Part shown: positions 62,840 through 64,000 of the stretch, one piece after another
How the letters are laid out: every line of letters starts with the position of its first letter
Position numbering within the stretch: the first letter of the stretch is position 1
Source of the DNA: Cyclobacteriaceae bacterium
GTDB taxonomy: Bacteria > Bacteroidota > Bacteroidia > Cytophagales > Cyclobacteriaceae
Reading direction: 5' to 3'
DNA: 64,000 nucleotides
Assembly: GCA_026129485.1 (NCBI GenBank)
Contig: JAHCHY010000003.1
Span: 178,697-242,696, forward strand
Made by a program: the position numbers and the translations under genes
Notes under the pieces: generated by a model
The model's database searches: none
Told to the model about the DNA's origin: nothing
What the model saw: the letters and a program-made list of their open reading frames with translations, nothing else

Positions 62840-64000
62840 ATGCAAAACATTGCCATTGCCGGTGCGGGACTTGTAGGCTCGTTGCTTTCCATCTATTTAA
62901 GAAAGCGCGGCTATGCCGTTACGGTGTTTGAACGCAGAAGCGACATGCGCAGGAAAGGCGCAGAAACCGGTCGCTCCATTAACCTGGCATTAAGCAACCG
63001 GGGTATTCGTGCGCTGGAAGAAGTGGGCCTTGCTGGTGAGCTGAAAAAAGTAGCCATACCTATGCACGGGCGTATGATGCACGATAAGCAGGGTAACCTC
63101 TCTTCGTTTGCCTATGGCAAAGAAGGGCAGTTTATTAATTCTGTTTCGCGCAGCGGGCTAAACATCGTGCTGATGAATGAAGCGGAGCGGTTGGGGGTTG
63201 AGTTTTTGTTTGATCAGCGTGTGACGAAAGTGGATGTAGAGCGTACTTCATTAGAAGTTACCAGTAGCCGGTTACCGGTTACCAGTTACCAGTCGCCAGT
63301 AACCGGTAACCGGCAACCGGCCACCAGCAACCAATTCGACTACATCATCGGTGCCGATGGCGCCTTTTCGGCAGTGCGTTCAGCTTTTCAATTTACAGAT
63401 CGATTCGACTACGCGCAGGATTACATCGATCATGGCTATAAAGAATTGCACATTCCGCCCGGGGTTGGCGGCTCTTTCCAGTTAGAGAGAAATTGTCTCC
63501 ACATCTGGCCGCGCGAAAGCTTTATGATGATCGCTTTGCCCAATCCCGATGGAAGCTTTACGTGCACCTTGTTCTTTCCGTTCGAAGGGAATCCTTCATT
63601 CAATACACTAAAGGCTCAAAAGGAAGTTGAAATATTTTTTAAAGAAACATTCCCCGATGCCCAATGCCTAATGCCTACCCTGCTGAAAGATTTTAAATCG
63701 AACCCGACATCGTCATTGGTTACAGTTAAATGTTACCCGTGGGTACGCAACAAAACGTTATTGATTGGCGATGCGGCACATGGCATTGTTCCGTTCTACG
63801 GGCAGGGCATGAATGCCGGATTTGAAGACTGCCGGATTCTGAATGATCTGTTAAATCAACATCGCGACAACTGGGATATAGCGCTGCCCGAATTTCAAAA
63901 ACTACGCAAGCCTGATACCGATGCCATTGCCCAGTTGGCGCTGGATAACTTTATTGAGATGCGCGACCTAGTAGCCGATGCCGATTTTCTCCTCCGCAAA
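62840..64000 (+). CDS. kmo: Kynurenine 3-monooxygenase (3' end outside window)
   Basis: The first 387 residues of a flavin monooxygenase that hydroxylates kynurenine to 3-hydroxykynurenine. The FAD motif GAGLVGSLLSIYLRKRGY, ERRSDMRR, the RSINLALSNRGIRAL block, YIIGADGAFSAVR and LLIGDAAHGIVPFYGQGMNAGFED are diagnostic. A repeat-encoded insert (about residues 141-166) lies between the EV strand and FDYIIGADGAFS and is not a family feature. The frame is open to the edge; the missing part should hold the C-terminal helix. Together with kynureninase and HAO it gives three consecutive pathway steps. Confidence 0.94.
   Translation, partial: MQNIAIAGAGLVGSLLSIYLRKRGYAVTVFERRSDMRRKGAETGRSINLALSNRGIRALEEVGLAGELKKVAIPMHGRMMHDKQGNLSSFAYGKEGQFINSVSRSGLNIVLMNEAERLGVEFLFDQRVTKVDVERTSLEVTSSRLPVTSYQSPVTGNRQPATSNQFDYIIGADGAFSAVRSAFQFTDRFDYAQDYIDHGYKELHIPPGVGGSFQLERNCLHIWPRESFMMIALPNPDGSFTCTLFFPFEGNPSFNTLKAQKEVEIFFKETFPDAQCLMPTLLKDFKSNPTSSLVTVKCYPWVRNKTLLIGDAAHGIVPFYGQGMNAGFEDCRILNDLLNQHRDNWDIALPEFQKLRKPDTDAIAQLALDNFIEMRDLVADADFLLRK
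63258..63332 (+). repeat. In-frame palindromic repeat array inside kmo
   Basis: Short units related to GTTACCAG and GTTACCGG are strung together, then continue as their reverse complement. The core is a perfect 16-bp inverted repeat (63267-63282 and 63299-63314) with a 16-nt spacer. It encodes a Ser/Thr/Pro/Gln/Arg-rich loop without stops. Confidence 0.8.

Noticed and set aside
63258-63332. The repeats in kmo considered as a CRISPR array.
   Set aside because: Units are about 8-10 nt without unique spacers, lie in a coding frame, and no cas gene is present.
63658-63681. Repeated GCCCAATGCC/TAATGCC units in kmo, similar to repeats found between Bacteroidota genes.
   Set aside because: The encoded residues (PDAQCLMPTLL) keep the normal KMO length and motif, so there is no sign of insertion.

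Overview
The window is a piece of a Bacteroidota chromosome, most likely from the order Cytophagales. The signs are a SusC/RagA-type TonB-linked outer membrane protein, a secreted enzyme with a type 9 secretion (T9SS) type A sorting tail, BatD, DUF3127, DUF4468, OmpA/PD40 proteins, few Shine-Dalgarno sites, and promoters of the Bacteroidota type (TTG-N18/19-TAnnTTTG). Genus and species cannot be fixed from sequence alone. I found no rRNA, tRNA or CRISPR, and no complete insertion sequence.

Layout. 1-1.8 kb: 5' part of a susC gene. 2-7 kb: rplU-rpmA and a eukaryote-like class Ia ribonucleotide reductase (nrdB-nrdA). 6.9-17.5 kb: DUF3127 and Uma2 genes, acetyl-CoA synthetase, a ZIP metal transporter with ApbE, a frameshifted ruvB, a small DUF6883/DUF4926 pair, an XRE regulator, BatD and aroC. 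17.6-35.5 kb: a serpin, a dicarboxylate symporter, Nfu, several exported hydrolases, dusB, a CPBP protease with cdsA, a Na+/H+ antiporter and a frameshifted secreted sugar dehydrogenase. 35.6-39.8 kb: a divergent sugar-salvage locus (NahK-like kinase with nucleotidyltransferase; MFS importer with SMP-30 protein). 39.9-41.6 kb: an ECF42-type sigma factor with its DGPF/YciI partner. 42.6-50.5 kb: a type I restriction-modification locus with rhuM and fic, whose hsdS gene is split in two by an apparent inversion. 50.6-64 kb: NAD and tryptophan metabolism (nadR, pnuC, aminomuconate-semialdehyde-type dehydrogenase, 3-hydroxyanthranilate dioxygenase, kynureninase, kynurenine 3-monooxygenase), with two paralogous OmpA/PD40 proteins, an SDR, a methyltransferase and a second flavin monooxygenase.

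Three observations stand out. (1) The two halves of hsdS face each other across a 740-bp segment bounded by perfect 14-bp inverted repeats; flipping that segment on paper restores one in-frame HsdS of about 408 residues. (2) A 21-nt palindromic element (CCTGCCT-N7-AGGCAGG, seven codons, L-P-x-x-Q-A-G) sits in frame inside fic and twice inside kynureninase; one kynureninase copy carries a second 21-nt palindrome nested in its loop. (3) A different in-frame palindromic repeat array lies inside the kynurenine monooxygenase gene. Together these suggest small in-frame palindromic insertions spreading through protein-coding genes.

Two genes, ruvB and the sugar dehydrogenase, each carry an apparent single-base deletion. 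Both may be sequencing errors rather than true pseudogenes.
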